Below, in pieces: positions 9,113 through 17,648 of a DNA stretch of 64,000 nucleotides. The notes beneath the pieces are model-generated. The model ran no database searches. It was not told the origin of the DNA and saw nothing but the letters and a program-made list of their open reading frames with translations. The DNA lies in the NCBI GenBank assembly GCA_023432855.1, contig JAEZEZ010000019.1, positions 1-64,000 on the forward strand. The letters are read 5' to 3'. Source of the DNA: Pseudomonadota bacterium. GTDB taxonomy: Bacteria; Pseudomonadota; Alphaproteobacteria; Caulobacterales; Caulobacteraceae. Each line of letters opens with the position of its first letter. The first letter of the stretch is position 1. The position numbers were made by a program, and so were the translations under genes.

Positions 9113-9388
9113 TCAGATCTCGCCGATGGCCGACAGATAGAGGTCGAGGATCGCCTCCTCCTCCTGGCGCTTGGCCTTGTCCTGCTTGCGCAGGCGGACG
9201 ACCTTGCGGAGGATCTTGGTGTCGAAGCCCTCGCCCTTGGCCTCGGCCATCACTTCCTTGATGTCGCCGGCGATGGCGGCCTTGTCCTCCTCGAGCCGCT
9301 CGATGCGCTCGATGATGGTCTTCAGCCGGCCCTGGGCCGTGGCGGTCATGACGTCGGGGTGGGAAGCGAAGGACGCGTCGTCGGCCAT
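9113..9388 (-). CDS. gapR: GapR (DUF2312) chromosome-structuring DNA-binding protein
   Basis: A 91-residue protein starting MADDASFASHPDVMTATAQGRLKTIIERIERLEEDKAAI. It is almost all helix and carries the conserved block KGEGFDTKILRKVVRLRKQDKAKRQEEEAILDLYLSAIGE, the signature of DUF2312. In C. crescentus GapR is an essential nucleoid-associated protein that binds overtwisted, AT-rich DNA ahead of polymerases. The start is set by the conserved MADDA-type N-terminus at 9386-9388; the frame extends 17 codons upstream. The neighbourhood (tacA-like gene 2 kb away) resembles that of C. crescentus. Confidence 0.93.
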   Translation of the reverse strand: MADDASFASHPDVMTATAQGRLKTIIERIERLEEDKAAIAGDIKEVMAEAKGEGFDTKILRKVVRLRKQDKAKRQEEEAILDLYLSAIGEI

Positions 9389-9510
9389 GGCGGTCGAGGC
9401 TCCGAAAGAGAACTGCGGGATCGGCCCGACGCTAACCATGCGGCTTCCGCCGGCTCAACCGGCGCGGCGCGATTGGCTGCGGACCGCGACCTTCCGGCTG
9501 TGGATAAGCC

Positions 9511-11271
9511 TCAGGCCTTCGCCTTCTCGGCGGCGATCCAGGCTTCCACGTTCTGGCGCAGCTTGGCCAGGGGCACGACGCCCGAGCCCAGCACCACGGC
9601 ATGGAAGCCCTTCAGGTCGAAGCGGTCGCCGAGCTCCCGCTGCGCCTGTTCGCGCAAGGCCATGATGAACAGCCCGCCGGAATCGTAGGAGGTCAGCTGG
9701 CCCGGCCAGACCGCGATGCGGTCGGCCATGTCCTTCGCGTCCTGGGCGGTGAAGCGCCCGGTCTCCAGCGCATAGGCCTCGGCCTGCTCGCTGGTCCAGC
9801 CGAAGAGGTGGATGCCCGGGTCCATGACCATGCCCCGCGCCGGCCACAGCCGTCGGGCGATCAGGGTGTGGTCGTTGTCGTAGAGCCCCAGCTCCTCGGA
9901 CAGCATCTCGGAATAGCGCGCCCAGCCCTCGATGTAGGCGCCGTTGAAGCTGAGCTTGGAGATGTCGCTCTTGGGCAGGGCGGCCGAGGTCGCCAGCTGC
10001 ATGTGGTGGCCGGGCCAGCCCTCATGCACGGCCGTGATGGCCGCCTGGGAGCGCCGTTCGCCGGCCACGTCGTCGAGGTTGATACGGTAGATGCCGGGCT
10101 TCGTCGGGTCGGTCGCGACCACATAGTGCGAGCTGACGCCCGAGCCGCGCATGAACTCCGGGAAGGGTTCGACGACCAGCGGCTGGCTGGGCACGGTCGC
10201 GAAGGCGCGCGGCATGGCCGCCTCGGCCCGGGCCACCACCGCGCGTGAGTAGGCCAGCAGCTCGGCCTCGTCCTTGAAGCGGTTGGCGGGGTCCTCGGCG
10301 ATGCGCGCGACGATCGTGGGGAGGTCGGACGTCCCGAACGCCTTCTCGCCCAGGGCCTTCACCCGCTCCATATTGGCCGCCACCGTGCGCTGGCCGAGTT
10401 CGAAGACCTCGCGGCCCGAGCGGTCGAGCGTGGTGTAGCTGCGCAGGCTGGCGCGGTAGCAGGCCTCGCCGTTCGGGTGGGCGAGGATCCCCAGGCTCTC
10501 GCGCGCGGCGGGCAGGTATTCGGCGACGAGGAAATCGCGGTATCGCTTCATCGCCGGGTTGATGCGGTTGGCGACCACCGCTCGCATGGCGGCCTTGAAG
10601 GTCGGATCGTCGTCCCGCTCGGCCGGAGAGAGGAACGGCGACTTGTCCACCGGCTGGGCCAGCAGGGCGTCGAACTGCTTGATGACCCGAGCGACCACCG
10701 TCTTCGGCGCGGAATAGCCGGCGGCCAGGCCGCGGCGCAGGTTGGCGATCTCGTCGTCGACCACCTTGGGCATGGAGCCCCAGCGCCTCAGCGCCTCGCT
10801 CCGCGCCTCGGGCGTCCCGACAGCCTGCTTTGCGGCGATGTCGGCCATGCCGGTCTGCCAGCCGAAGTGGCTGACGTTCCACAGCTCGCCCCGGCACACG
10901 CGCGACCCGATGCTGGATTCCAGCTGCTCCTTCAGGATGGCGTAGTCGATCCCGTCGGCGGCGTTCAGGGTCGCTGGGTCGATCCGTTGCAGCCGCGCGT
11001 AGAGGCCGTCCTCCACCGCCTCGATGGCCGCGATCCCCGCAGCGCTGCGATCGGCGAAGCGGTCCTGGTAAGGCGCCTTCAGGCCGGTGAAATACTCGAT
11101 CGTCGGGTCGTAGGCGAGGAAAGCCTGGATGGCGTCGCGACTGATGGCGGCGAGCGCCTCGGACCGCTGGGCCTGATCGGCAGGCGCTGACTGGGCCAGG
11201 GCGGCGGGCGCGAGCGGGCCCCACGCCATGGCGAAGATGGCCGCGGCGGTGACGGCGTGGCGCAGTTTCAT
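9511..11271 (-). CDS. DUF885 family exported metallopeptidase-like protein
   Basis: 586 residues with a signal peptide (MKLRHAVTAAAIFAMAWGPLAPAALAQS, cleavage after ALA). The family hallmark HEGWPGHHMQ lies at residues 416-425, a HExxxxH-like zinc-site pattern that has led the family to be classed with metallopeptidases; the substrate is not established. The start (11269-11271) is supported by AGGGGG six bases upstream; the open frame reaches 19 codons further. A second, divergent DUF885 gene lies at 52491-54284 in this window. It is predicted to act in the periplasm. Confidence 0.9.
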   Translation of the reverse strand: MKLRHAVTAAAIFAMAWGPLAPAALAQSAPADQAQRSEALAAISRDAIQAFLAYDPTIEYFTGLKAPYQDRFADRSAAGIAAIEAVEDGLYARLQRIDPATLNAADGIDYAILKEQLESSIGSRVCRGELWNVSHFGWQTGMADIAAKQAVGTPEARSEALRRWGSMPKVVDDEIANLRRGLAAGYSAPKTVVARVIKQFDALLAQPVDKSPFLSPAERDDDPTFKAAMRAVVANRINPAMKRYRDFLVAEYLPAARESLGILAHPNGEACYRASLRSYTTLDRSGREVFELGQRTVAANMERVKALGEKAFGTSDLPTIVARIAEDPANRFKDEAELLAYSRAVVARAEAAMPRAFATVPSQPLVVEPFPEFMRGSGVSSHYVVATDPTKPGIYRINLDDVAGERRSQAAITAVHEGWPGHHMQLATSAALPKSDISKLSFNGAYIEGWARYSEMLSEELGLYDNDHTLIARRLWPARGMVMDPGIHLFGWTSEQAEAYALETGRFTAQDAKDMADRIAVWPGQLTSYDSGGLFIMALREQAQRELGDRFDLKGFHAVVLGSGVVPLAKLRQNVEAWIAAEKAKA

Positions 11272-11340
11272 GATCGGCCCCCTGACTGGTCGAGGCCGCA
11301 CGGTCCGCCGTGCAGCCAGGGGCCGCAAGTTAATTGCAGT

Positions 11341-11556
11341 TCAGGCGATCAGCGGCAGCAGCTCGCCATGGCGCTGCTGGACGAGCACGCGGGCTTCGCG
11401 GCCTTCCGCCTTCGACTTGGCGGCCAGGCGCAGGGCGGCCTCCTCGGCGTCGACGCGGTACTGGAAACGGCCCCAGCGGCGGTCGCCGGACAGCAGGCGC
11501 CAGCCGTCGGGAAAATGGACGATGGTGATATCGGACACGGACTCGGACTGCTTCAC
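11341..11556 (-). CDS. DUF2188-like small protein
   Basis: 71 residues: MKQSESVSDITIVHFPDGWRLLSGDRRWGRFQYRVDAEEAALRLAAKSKAEGREARVLVQ, ending HGELLPLIA. The layout of a D-G-W start strand, a helix of Ala/Glu-rich sequence and a final strand with a short basic-polar loop resembles the DUF2188 domain. No function is known. It stands alone between a DUF885 gene and rpmJ on the same strand. Confidence 0.7.
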   Translation of the reverse strand: MKQSESVSDITIVHFPDGWRLLSGDRRWGRFQYRVDAEEAALRLAAKSKAEGREARVLVQQRHGELLPLIA

Positions 11557-11652
11557 TGGGCGCCCCCGGGGATGATCGGCGGCGGCGGGATAGTCCCGAT
11601 TGATTGCGGAACGGCGACAGAACGGCGACAGCCAAGCTTCGTTCCAGGCAGC

Positions 11653-11680
11653 AAAAAAGCCGCGGCGGGACCCGCGGCTT
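11653..11680 (-). terminator. Intrinsic terminator of rpmJ
   Basis: Read on the minus strand, AAGCCGCGG and CCGCGGCTT pair over nine bases and are followed by a T run (six A at 11653-11658 on the plus strand). It lies 39 bases beyond the rpmJ stop. Confidence 0.9.
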
Positions 11681-11718
11681 CCTGCGAACTCGGCGGCGGC
11701 CCGGCGGGCCGCCGGACC

Positions 11719-11844
11719 TCAGCCCTGCTTCGCCTTGAAGCGCGGGTCGGTCTTGTTGATCACGTAGACGCGGCCCTTGCGGCGCACGACCTTGCAGTCC
11801 CGGTGGCGGGACTTGAGCGACTTGAGCGAGCTGCGGACTTTCAT
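11719..11844 (-). CDS. rpmJ: 50S ribosomal protein L36
   Basis: A 41-residue protein, MKVRSSLKSLKSRHRDCKVVRRKGRVYVINKTDPRFKAKQG when read in pieces: start MKVRSSLKSLKSRHRDC, middle KVVRRKGRVYVINK, end TDPRFKAKQG. This is the long, Zn-independent-type L36 common in alphaproteobacteria, because it keeps only one Cys instead of the CCCH zinc ligands. It is monocistronic, with a promoter at 11914-11943 and a terminator at 11653-11680. Confidence 0.96.
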   Translation of the reverse strand: MKVRSSLKSLKSRHRDCKVVRRKGRVYVINKTDPRFKAKQG

Positions 11845-11913
11845 CGTGATCGGGCCCTGAGAAAAACAAACGCCGCCCTTCGCCGTTCAGGCGCCGAGCG
11901 GTGCGAGCGCGGG

Positions 11914-11943
11914 GGTATATGCCGTGGAGCCCCGCAAAGTCAA
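11914..11943 (-). promoter_or_regulatory. Sigma-70-type promoter for rpmJ
   Basis: On the minus strand TTGACT (complement 11938-11943), an 18-base spacer and TATACC (complement 11914-11919) lie 70 bases upstream of the rpmJ ATG. Confidence 0.65.
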
Positions 11944-12000
11944 CGGGCTTCCCCATCCGGCCCGCCACGGCCGCGCTTAACCAATATAGCAGCCTTGTGA

Positions 12001-12030
12001 TTGAACGGTTCGCGCCGCGGTTGCTAGGCT
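12001..12030 (+). promoter_or_regulatory. Possible Caulobacter-type housekeeping promoter for the transglycosylase gene
   Basis: TTGAACG (12001-12007) and GCTAGGCT (12023-12030) resemble the TTGAC(G/C)(G/C) and GCTANAWC boxes described for the C. crescentus housekeeping sigma factor. Transcription would start within a few bases of the ATG at 12037, and no ribosome binding site is visible, so the mRNA may be leaderless. Confidence 0.4.
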
Positions 12031-12036
12031 CCCCGC

Positions 12037-13413
12037 ATGAAACTGCGTCTGTTCCTGATCGCCTGCCTGGGCGCCTGCGCCCCGACCGTGTCGGCCGTGA
12101 CCCCTACCGTCACCGCCGAGGCGGACCTGCCGCCCGTGGGCGCAGCCGGCGGACTCGTGATGATCGCGGACACGCGACCCGTGGGTCAGACCACGCCCAG
12201 CCAGCCGGTGCCCTATTCCTCGATCGCCTCCCCCGGAGACGACGAGGCGAGGCTGAGGGCATGGCGCGCAGCCTTCATCCAGAAGGCCGTGGCGGCGGGC
12301 GTGAGCCGCCAGACGGCCGAGCGGGAGCTGGCCAACATCACCGTCGAGCGCGACGCCATCAGGCTGGACGGCTCGCAACCCGAGTTTTCGACCCCTGCCG
12401 GCCTCTACATCCAGCGCGACACGGGCGAGGCCACGGTCCAACGGGCGCGCGCCAAGATGCGCGAGCTGAGCTGGCTGCCCGAAATCGAGCAGCGCTACGG
12501 CGTGCCCGGGGAGATCATCGTCGGCATCTGGCGCCAGGAATCGGACCTCGGCGGCAACACCGGCTCCTTCGACGTCATCAACACGCTGGCCACGCTCTCG
12601 GCGCTCAGCGAGCGCGCCACGCCCGAGCGCACCGCCACCCGCCGCGCGGCGATGGAGGGCTATCTGATCGATGCGCTGAAGGCGATCGACGCGCGCAAGC
12701 TGACCCGCGCCGAACTGAAGGGATCCTGGGCCGGCGCCGTGGGTCAGGTGCAGTTCATGCCGACCCACATCCTGAACCTGGCCGTCGACGGCGACCGGGA
12801 CGGCAAGGTCGACGTCCGCGGCTCCGCCCGCGACGCGTTCCACTCCGCCGCCGCCCTGCTGCGTCGCGACGGATGGAAGCCAGGCCAGGGATGGCACCAG
12901 GAGGTGACGCTGCCGGCGAACTTCAACTACGACCTGGTCGAAGGGCCGAAGATGACGCCGGCCGAGTGGGAACGGCTCGGCGTGCGGCGGGTGGACGGCG
13001 GCCGCTGGTCCAGCGCCGACGCCGAAGCCCAGGCCGGCCTGATCCTGCCCGCCGGCGCGTCCGGGCCCGCCTACCTGGCGCTTCCGAACCACTACGTCAT
13101 CCGCAAGTACAATGGCTCGGTCGGCTCGCCGCACTACGCCATGACCGTCGGCATCATCGCCGACCGCATGCTGGGACGCCCCGGCCCGTCGAGGTCCTGG
13201 CCCGCCGAGAACCGCTTCTCGGTTGCGGAAATCACCGCGGCGCAACGGGCCCTGACCGCCCAGGGCTTTGACACCAATGGCGCGGACGGCCGCATCGGTC
13301 CCGACACTCGCGCGGCGGTGAAGGCCTGGCAGAAAGCCAACGGCGTCACCCCCGACGGCTACCTCACCAGCGGCCTGATAGCCCGCATCACCGGCCAGCA
13401 GCGCGGCGGGTAG
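12037..13413 (+). CDS. MltB-family lytic murein transglycosylase with peptidoglycan-binding domain
   Basis: 458 residues. The N-terminus MKLRLFLIACLGAC suits a lipoprotein signal (Cys14 or Cys10), which would place it in the outer membrane. The SLT_2 catalytic domain covers about residues 75-360, with the catalytic Glu168 in IWRQESDLGG and the family segments SWAGAVGQVQFMPTH and DRDGKVDV. A PG_binding_1 domain (about 395-455: AQRALTAQGFDTNGADGRIGPDTRAAV) closes the protein. It cleaves glycan strands of peptidoglycan to 1,6-anhydro ends. It stands alone between rpmJ and a convergent MFS gene. Confidence 0.93.
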   Translation: MKLRLFLIACLGACAPTVSAVTPTVTAEADLPPVGAAGGLVMIADTRPVGQTTPSQPVPYSSIASPGDDEARLRAWRAAFIQKAVAAGVSRQTAERELANITVERDAIRLDGSQPEFSTPAGLYIQRDTGEATVQRARAKMRELSWLPEIEQRYGVPGEIIVGIWRQESDLGGNTGSFDVINTLATLSALSERATPERTATRRAAMEGYLIDALKAIDARKLTRAELKGSWAGAVGQVQFMPTHILNLAVDGDRDGKVDVRGSARDAFHSAAALLRRDGWKPGQGWHQEVTLPANFNYDLVEGPKMTPAEWERLGVRRVDGGRWSSADAEAQAGLILPAGASGPAYLALPNHYVIRKYNGSVGSPHYAMTVGIIADRMLGRPGPSRSWPAENRFSVAEITAAQRALTAQGFDTNGADGRIGPDTRAAVKAWQKANGVTPDGYLTSGLIARITGQQRGG

Positions 13414-13417
13414 CGGA

Positions 13418-14686
13418 TCAGACAGGGGTCGGGGGCGCGGGGCCCTCGAGCTCCACAGCCGTGACGCCCGCCGACTTCAGGGTGCGGTCCCAGAAGGCGT
13501 AACCCAGCATGAGGGCGATCAGCCCTAGGTTCATCAGGAACGGCGCGGGGCCCTTCCACTCGTAGAGCGCGACCCCGATCACCGGCGCCGCGAGCCAGCC
13601 CGCCCCGTTGACCGCGGCCACCGCGCCGGCCACCGCCCCCTGCTCGCTGCCCTTGGCCGCGAGCGAGGCGCCCGCCGTGAAGCCCGGCCGGGCGAAGCCG
13701 AAGCCGAGGCTGAGCAGCGAGAAGCCGATGACGATCGAGAAATAGCCCGGCGCGAATACCAGCAGCAGGTTGCCCGCCGCAGCCGTGGCGGCGCCGAGGC
13801 GCAGAAGCTCCTTCGGGCCCAGATCGAGAATCCGGATGAGGCCCCACTGCGCAATCAGGGCTGCCGCCGCGCCGGCGAACATGGCGATGCCGATGAAGGC
13901 CTGGGCCTGGGCAGGGCTCTGACCGAGCGCGTCGATGACGTGGAAGCCCAAGACCTGGGTATTCACCGCCTGGGCGCTGCCCATCAGGAAGCCGTAGACC
14001 AGGAAAGGCATGAAGCGCGGATCGAACCAGACGCCCCGCGCCGGCGCCATGGCCTTGGTCGGCCGCGCCCCTTCGGGGGTCAGCGGAATGTCACCGGACG
14101 GCAGCCTGCGCCAGATCAGGTACATCACCACCGCGCCGATCACGGCGAAGGCGAACATCGGCCCGGCCAGGCCCACGCCGGGGAGCACGAAGAAGGGCGC
14201 AAGCGCCGGGCCTACGATGGTCCCGAGGCCAAAGGCGGAGGCCAGCAGCGCCAGGGACGCAGTGCGCTCCTTCCGGTCGGTGCGGTCGGCGACATAGGCC
14301 TGGGCGGCGGGATTGGCGGCGGCGCCGATCAGGCCGTAGATCGCCCGCGCCACGGCCATGCCTGCGAGGATGGCCACCGGCGCCGCGAGATGCGCGAGGC
14401 CCGCAAGCACGACAAGGCCGAACAGCAGCATCGACGCGGTGAAGCCGGCAAGCCCCAGCAGCATCATCGCCTTGCGTCCGCGCTTGTCGGACTGAGCGGC
14501 CCAGAATGGCGACGTGAGCGTCCAAAACAGCGCCGAGAGCGAGAACACCGACGCGATGAGGGTGTCCGACACGCCGATCTCGCGCCCGATGGCCGGCATC
14601 ACCGTGATCAGCGCATTGCCCCCCGCCGCCGTCGTCATCAGGGCGGCGAAGACCAGGACGAACGGCAAGTTTCCCGGCTTGCGCAT
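13418..14686 (-). CDS. MFS transporter (TetA/DHA1-like drug exporter)
   Basis: A 422-residue inner-membrane protein with about 12 hydrophobic segments. It starts MRKPGNLPFVLVFAALMTTAAGGNALITVMPAIGREIG; the loop 2-3 motif appears as PFWAAQSDKRGRKAMMLLGL, the DHA1/TetA form of motif A, and motif C as FGLGTIVGPALAPF. The open frame is 99 codons longer, but the conserved start and a GGGAGGGG upstream place it at 14684-14686. The substrate is unknown. It is convergent with the transglycosylase gene (4 bases apart) and divergent from the M20 gene. Confidence 0.88.
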   Translation of the reverse strand: MRKPGNLPFVLVFAALMTTAAGGNALITVMPAIGREIGVSDTLIASVFSLSALFWTLTSPFWAAQSDKRGRKAMMLLGLAGFTASMLLFGLVVLAGLAHLAAPVAILAGMAVARAIYGLIGAAANPAAQAYVADRTDRKERTASLALLASAFGLGTIVGPALAPFFVLPGVGLAGPMFAFAVIGAVVMYLIWRRLPSGDIPLTPEGARPTKAMAPARGVWFDPRFMPFLVYGFLMGSAQAVNTQVLGFHVIDALGQSPAQAQAFIGIAMFAGAAAALIAQWGLIRILDLGPKELLRLGAATAAAGNLLLVFAPGYFSIVIGFSLLSLGFGFARPGFTAGASLAAKGSEQGAVAGAVAAVNGAGWLAAPVIGVALYEWKGPAPFLMNLGLIALMLGYAFWDRTLKSAGVTAVELEGPAPPTPV

Positions 14687-14759
14687 GGGCGGCTCGCCCC
14701 TCCCTTGAGGGCCGGGTCCCGACCGGTCATGGTGCATGCTTTCAGCAGGGGCGACGGGC

Positions 14760-16091
14760 ATGCGATCCATCATGCGGACGGCGGGTTCGACGGTTGCGGG
14801 ACTTGCGGCTCTGGCGACGGCGATGGCCGCGCCATCGGCATACGCCCTCGAACCGGCCCAGGTCGAGAGCGTTCGCAGCGCCGCCGCCGCGATGCAGCCC
14901 AAAGTCGTCGCCTGGCGCCGCGACATCCACGCCCACCCCGAACTGGCCAATCGCGAGAAGCGGACAGCCACGATGGTGGCCAAACACCTTCAGAGCCTCG
15001 GGATGGAGGTGGAGACCGGGGTCGCCCACACCGGGGTCATCGGCGTGCTTAAGGGCGGCAAGCCCGGGGGCGTCATCGCCCTGCGCGCCGACATGGACGG
15101 CCTGCCGGTTCAGGAGCAGACCGGCCTGCCTTTCGCCAGCCGGGTCACCACGACCTACAACGGCCAGACCGTCCACGTGGCCCACGCCTGCGGCCACGAC
15201 AGCCATGTGGCGATGCTGATGGGCGCAGCCGAAATCCTCGCCGGCATGCGTGCGGAAATCCCCGGCACGATCGTCTTCATCTTCCAGCCGGCGGAAGAAG
15301 GCGCCCCGGTCGAGGAGGACGGTGGGGCGCGGTTGATGGTCAGGCAGGGCGTGCTCGACAGGTACAAGCCCTCCGCCATCTTCGGCATTCACTCGCTCAA
15401 GGGAGAAGCCGGAACCCTGCAGTACCGACCCGGTTCCCTGATGGCGGCCGCCGACGAAATCCACATCAAGCTGAAGGGCAAGCAGACCCACGGCGCCTGG
15501 CCATGGCAGGGGATCGATCTGGTGGGCGTCGGCGCCCAGATCGTCCAGGCTCTGCACAGCGTCGCCGCGCGGCAGATGGACGTGCGCATGCCCCTGGTGC
15601 TGACCATCGCGACCTTCAACGCCGGCGTCCGTTACAACATCATTCCCGAGGAGGGGGAGCTCTCCGGGACCCTGCGCACATTCGACCCCGCGCAGCGGAC
15701 AGAGGTAAAGCGCCGCATCGAAAGGACATCGAAGGACATCGCAGCCAGCTGGGGCGCCACCGCCGAGGTCTCGTTCGTGGAGTCCGGGCCGGTCACCCGC
15801 AACGATCCCGAGCTCTCGTCCCAGGTCTTCGACAGCCTGGTGCTGGCGGCCGGGCGCGACAAGGTCTCGAACGACATCCTGCCCACCACTGTCGCCGAGG
15901 ACTTCTCGTACTTTCAGGAGAAGATCCCTGGGGTGTTCGTGTTTCTCGGCGTCACCCCGCCGGGGATCGACCAGGCGGACGCCCCGCCGAACCATTCACC
16001 CCAGTTCGACGTCTGGGAGCCGGCGATGGAGGTCGGGGTCAGAGCACACGTCTTCGCCGCGCTGCGCTACCTCGCGGGTGAAGGTCGCTGA
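14760..16091 (+). CDS. M20-family amidohydrolase (hippurate hydrolase / HipO-like), exported
   Basis: About 443 residues. The ATG at 14760 is preceded by AGGGG nine bases upstream, and the first 30 residues (MRSIMRTAGSTVAGLAALATAMAAPSAYALE) look like a signal peptide, so it acts in the periplasm. Metal-site and family motifs are DIHAHPELANRE, RADMDGLPVQEQ, HACGHDSHVAMLMGAA, and PAEEGAP with the general-base Glu. This family hydrolyses N-acyl amino acids or related amides with two divalent metals; the exact substrate cannot be read from sequence. It is monocistronic as far as visible. Confidence 0.9.
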   Translation: MRSIMRTAGSTVAGLAALATAMAAPSAYALEPAQVESVRSAAAAMQPKVVAWRRDIHAHPELANREKRTATMVAKHLQSLGMEVETGVAHTGVIGVLKGGKPGGVIALRADMDGLPVQEQTGLPFASRVTTTYNGQTVHVAHACGHDSHVAMLMGAAEILAGMRAEIPGTIVFIFQPAEEGAPVEEDGGARLMVRQGVLDRYKPSAIFGIHSLKGEAGTLQYRPGSLMAAADEIHIKLKGKQTHGAWPWQGIDLVGVGAQIVQALHSVAARQMDVRMPLVLTIATFNAGVRYNIIPEEGELSGTLRTFDPAQRTEVKRRIERTSKDIAASWGATAEVSFVESGPVTRNDPELSSQVFDSLVLAAGRDKVSNDILPTTVAEDFSYFQEKIPGVFVFLGVTPPGIDQADAPPNHSPQFDVWEPAMEVGVRAHVFAALRYLAGEGR

Positions 16092-16144
16092 ACCCAAACG
16101 CCTTCGCGAAGGCAACTCCGCCTTAAGCATTCGTCGTCCATGCT

Positions 16145-16167
16145 CCGCTCGACTAACCATCGAGCGG
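16145..16167. repeat. Perfect 8-bp inverted repeat in the motA leader
   Basis: CCGCTCGA (16145-16152) and TCGAGCGG (16160-16167) with a seven-base loop lie 13 bases upstream of the motA start. It could be an operator or an RNA hairpin near the ribosome binding site. Confidence 0.6.
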
Positions 16168-16180
16168 GCGGGCTCCTTTC

Positions 16181-17056
16181 ATGTTCCAGATCATCGGCAT
16201 CGTGGTGCTCTTCGCCATGGTGTTCGGCAGCTACATCATGGCCGGCGGCAATATGGGCGTGATCACCCATGCCCTGCCGCACGAGATGATGGCCATCGGC
16301 GGCGCAGCCATCGCCGCCTTCCTGATCGGCAACAAGGTCTCCACGATCAAGGCGACCGCGGGCTGCTTCGGCAAGGTGTTCGGCGGCCCCAAGTGGAAAG
16401 CATCGGATTACCGCGACCTGCTGACCCTGCTGTTCCTGCTGACCAAGACTATGAAGTCCAAGGGCGTCATCGCCCTCGAAAGCCACATCGAGAACCCGCA
16501 CGACTCAACGATCTTCAATCGCTTTCCGAAGATCATGAAGGATCACTTCGCCATCGACTTCATCTGCGACACGCTGCGGATGATGACCATGAACCTGGAG
16601 GACCCGCACCAGGTCGAGGACGCGATGGAGAAGCAGCTGGAGAAGCACCATCACGAAGCGCTTGCGCCTGCCCACGCGCTCCAGAGCATGGCGGACGCCC
16701 TGCCCGCGCTGGGCATCGTCGCCGCCGTGCTGGGCGTCATCAAGACGATGGGCTCGATCACCGAGCCGCCGGAGGTGCTGGGCGGCATGATCGGCGGCGC
16801 TCTCGTGGGCACCTTCCTCGGCGTCTTCCTCGCCTATGGCCTCGTCGGCCCGATGTCGACCCGCCTGAAGGAGGTGGTCGACGAAGAGGGGCAATTCTAC
16901 AAGATCATTCAGTCGGTCCTGGTCGCCCACCTTCACGGCAACGCGGCTCAGATCTCCGTCGAGATCGGACGGGGCAACATCCCGTCCCCGGCCCAGCCGA
17001 GCTTCCTGGAGCTGGAAGAAGCGCTCAACAGCACGCCCACGGAAGCGGCCGCATAG
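16181..17056 (+). CDS. motA: Flagellar motor stator protein MotA
   Basis: 291 residues, normal for MotA. Four membrane segments: two at the N-terminus (MFQIIGIVVLFAMVFGSYIMAGG and a second around MMAIGGAAIAAFLIGN), then a cytoplasmic loop, then PALGIVAAVLGVIKTMG and GGMIGGALVGTFLGVFLAYGLVGP. The cytoplasmic loop contains the charged residues that touch FliG. MotA forms the proton-driven stator with MotB; motB is not in this window. In C. crescentus motA and motB are also unlinked, so the isolation is expected. Confidence 0.95.
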   Translation: MFQIIGIVVLFAMVFGSYIMAGGNMGVITHALPHEMMAIGGAAIAAFLIGNKVSTIKATAGCFGKVFGGPKWKASDYRDLLTLLFLLTKTMKSKGVIALESHIENPHDSTIFNRFPKIMKDHFAIDFICDTLRMMTMNLEDPHQVEDAMEKQLEKHHHEALAPAHALQSMADALPALGIVAAVLGVIKTMGSITEPPEVLGGMIGGALVGTFLGVFLAYGLVGPMSTRLKEVVDEEGQFYKIIQSVLVAHLHGNAAQISVEIGRGNIPSPAQPSFLELEEALNSTPTEAAA

Positions 17057-17220
17057 ATCACGAAGCTTGACCCTTGCTTCCGACTTTGGCCGCCGCTTCC
17101 GATCCGTGGCGCCTTCGCTAGCCTCGTTTACTGCTGCCTCATGGGTACGCCAGAACCGTATCCAGGCAGGGCTTTCACGCCCTTGCCCGCGATCACGAAG
17201 CCGTGAAATGACCTCTTGCG

Positions 17221-17248
17221 GCGGAGATCAAAAACGCGTTATCTCCGC
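17221..17248. repeat. Inverted repeat GCGGAGAT / ATCTCCGC upstream of a lipoprotein gene
   Basis: Perfect 8-bp arms (17221-17228 and 17241-17248) with a 12-base AT-containing loop, about 55 bases before the start at 17304. It could be the 3' hairpin of motA (185 bases downstream of its stop) or a leader structure of the next gene. Confidence 0.45.
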
Positions 17249-17303
17249 GTGAAGCCGGAGATTCCCTTTCCGGTCTTCGTCCCTCTAGAAGGACCTGGGA
17301 AAC

Positions 17304-17567
17304 ATGATCCGCAAAATCCTCGTCGCCTCCGTGGCGATCGCCGCTCTGTCGGTCGCCGCCTGCCAGAAGAAAGAAGAAACCGCCGCCGAGCCGGCCGCTG
17401 AAGCCGCCGCCGCCGCTGACACGGCTGCCGACGCCGCCGCGACCGCCACGGAAGCCGCTGGCGATGCCGCCGCCGCCGCTGGCGAAGCTGCTGAAGCCGC
17501 TCCGGCCGACGCCGCTGCTCCGGCCGAAGGCGAAGCTGCTCCGGCCGAAACGGCTCCGGCTCAGTAA
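17304..17567 (+). CDS. Small Ala/Glu-rich lipoprotein
   Basis: 87 residues with a lipoprotein signal ending LSVAAC (Cys20), followed by QKKEETAAEP and then a low-complexity region of Ala with regularly spaced Glu, Asp and Thr, with Ala-Pro-Glu repeats at the end. The lysine/acidic residues after the Cys point to outer-membrane or periplasm-facing anchorage. No domain is recognised. A strong intrinsic terminator follows 30 bases after the stop, so it is a single-gene unit and probably well expressed. A similar Ala/Glu/Pro-rich lipoprotein lies at 62724-63002. Confidence 0.8.
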   Translation: MIRKILVASVAIAALSVAACQKKEETAAEPAAEAAAAADTAADAAATATEAAGDAAAAAGEAAEAAPADAAAPAEGEAAPAETAPAQ

Positions 17568-17597
17568 TCTCGCTTCCCTTCGGGGATACGAGTTGGA

Positions 17598-17624
17598 GGG
17601 CCGCTCTTCGGAGCGGCCCTTTTT
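17598..17624 (+). terminator. Strong intrinsic terminator
   Basis: GGGCCGCTC and GAGCGGCCC form a perfect nine-base stem around a stable TTCG tetraloop, followed directly by TTTTT (17620-17624). It ends the lipoprotein transcript. Confidence 0.95.
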
Positions 17625-17648
17625 CGTTGGCTGCTGTATGTCCGGCCC

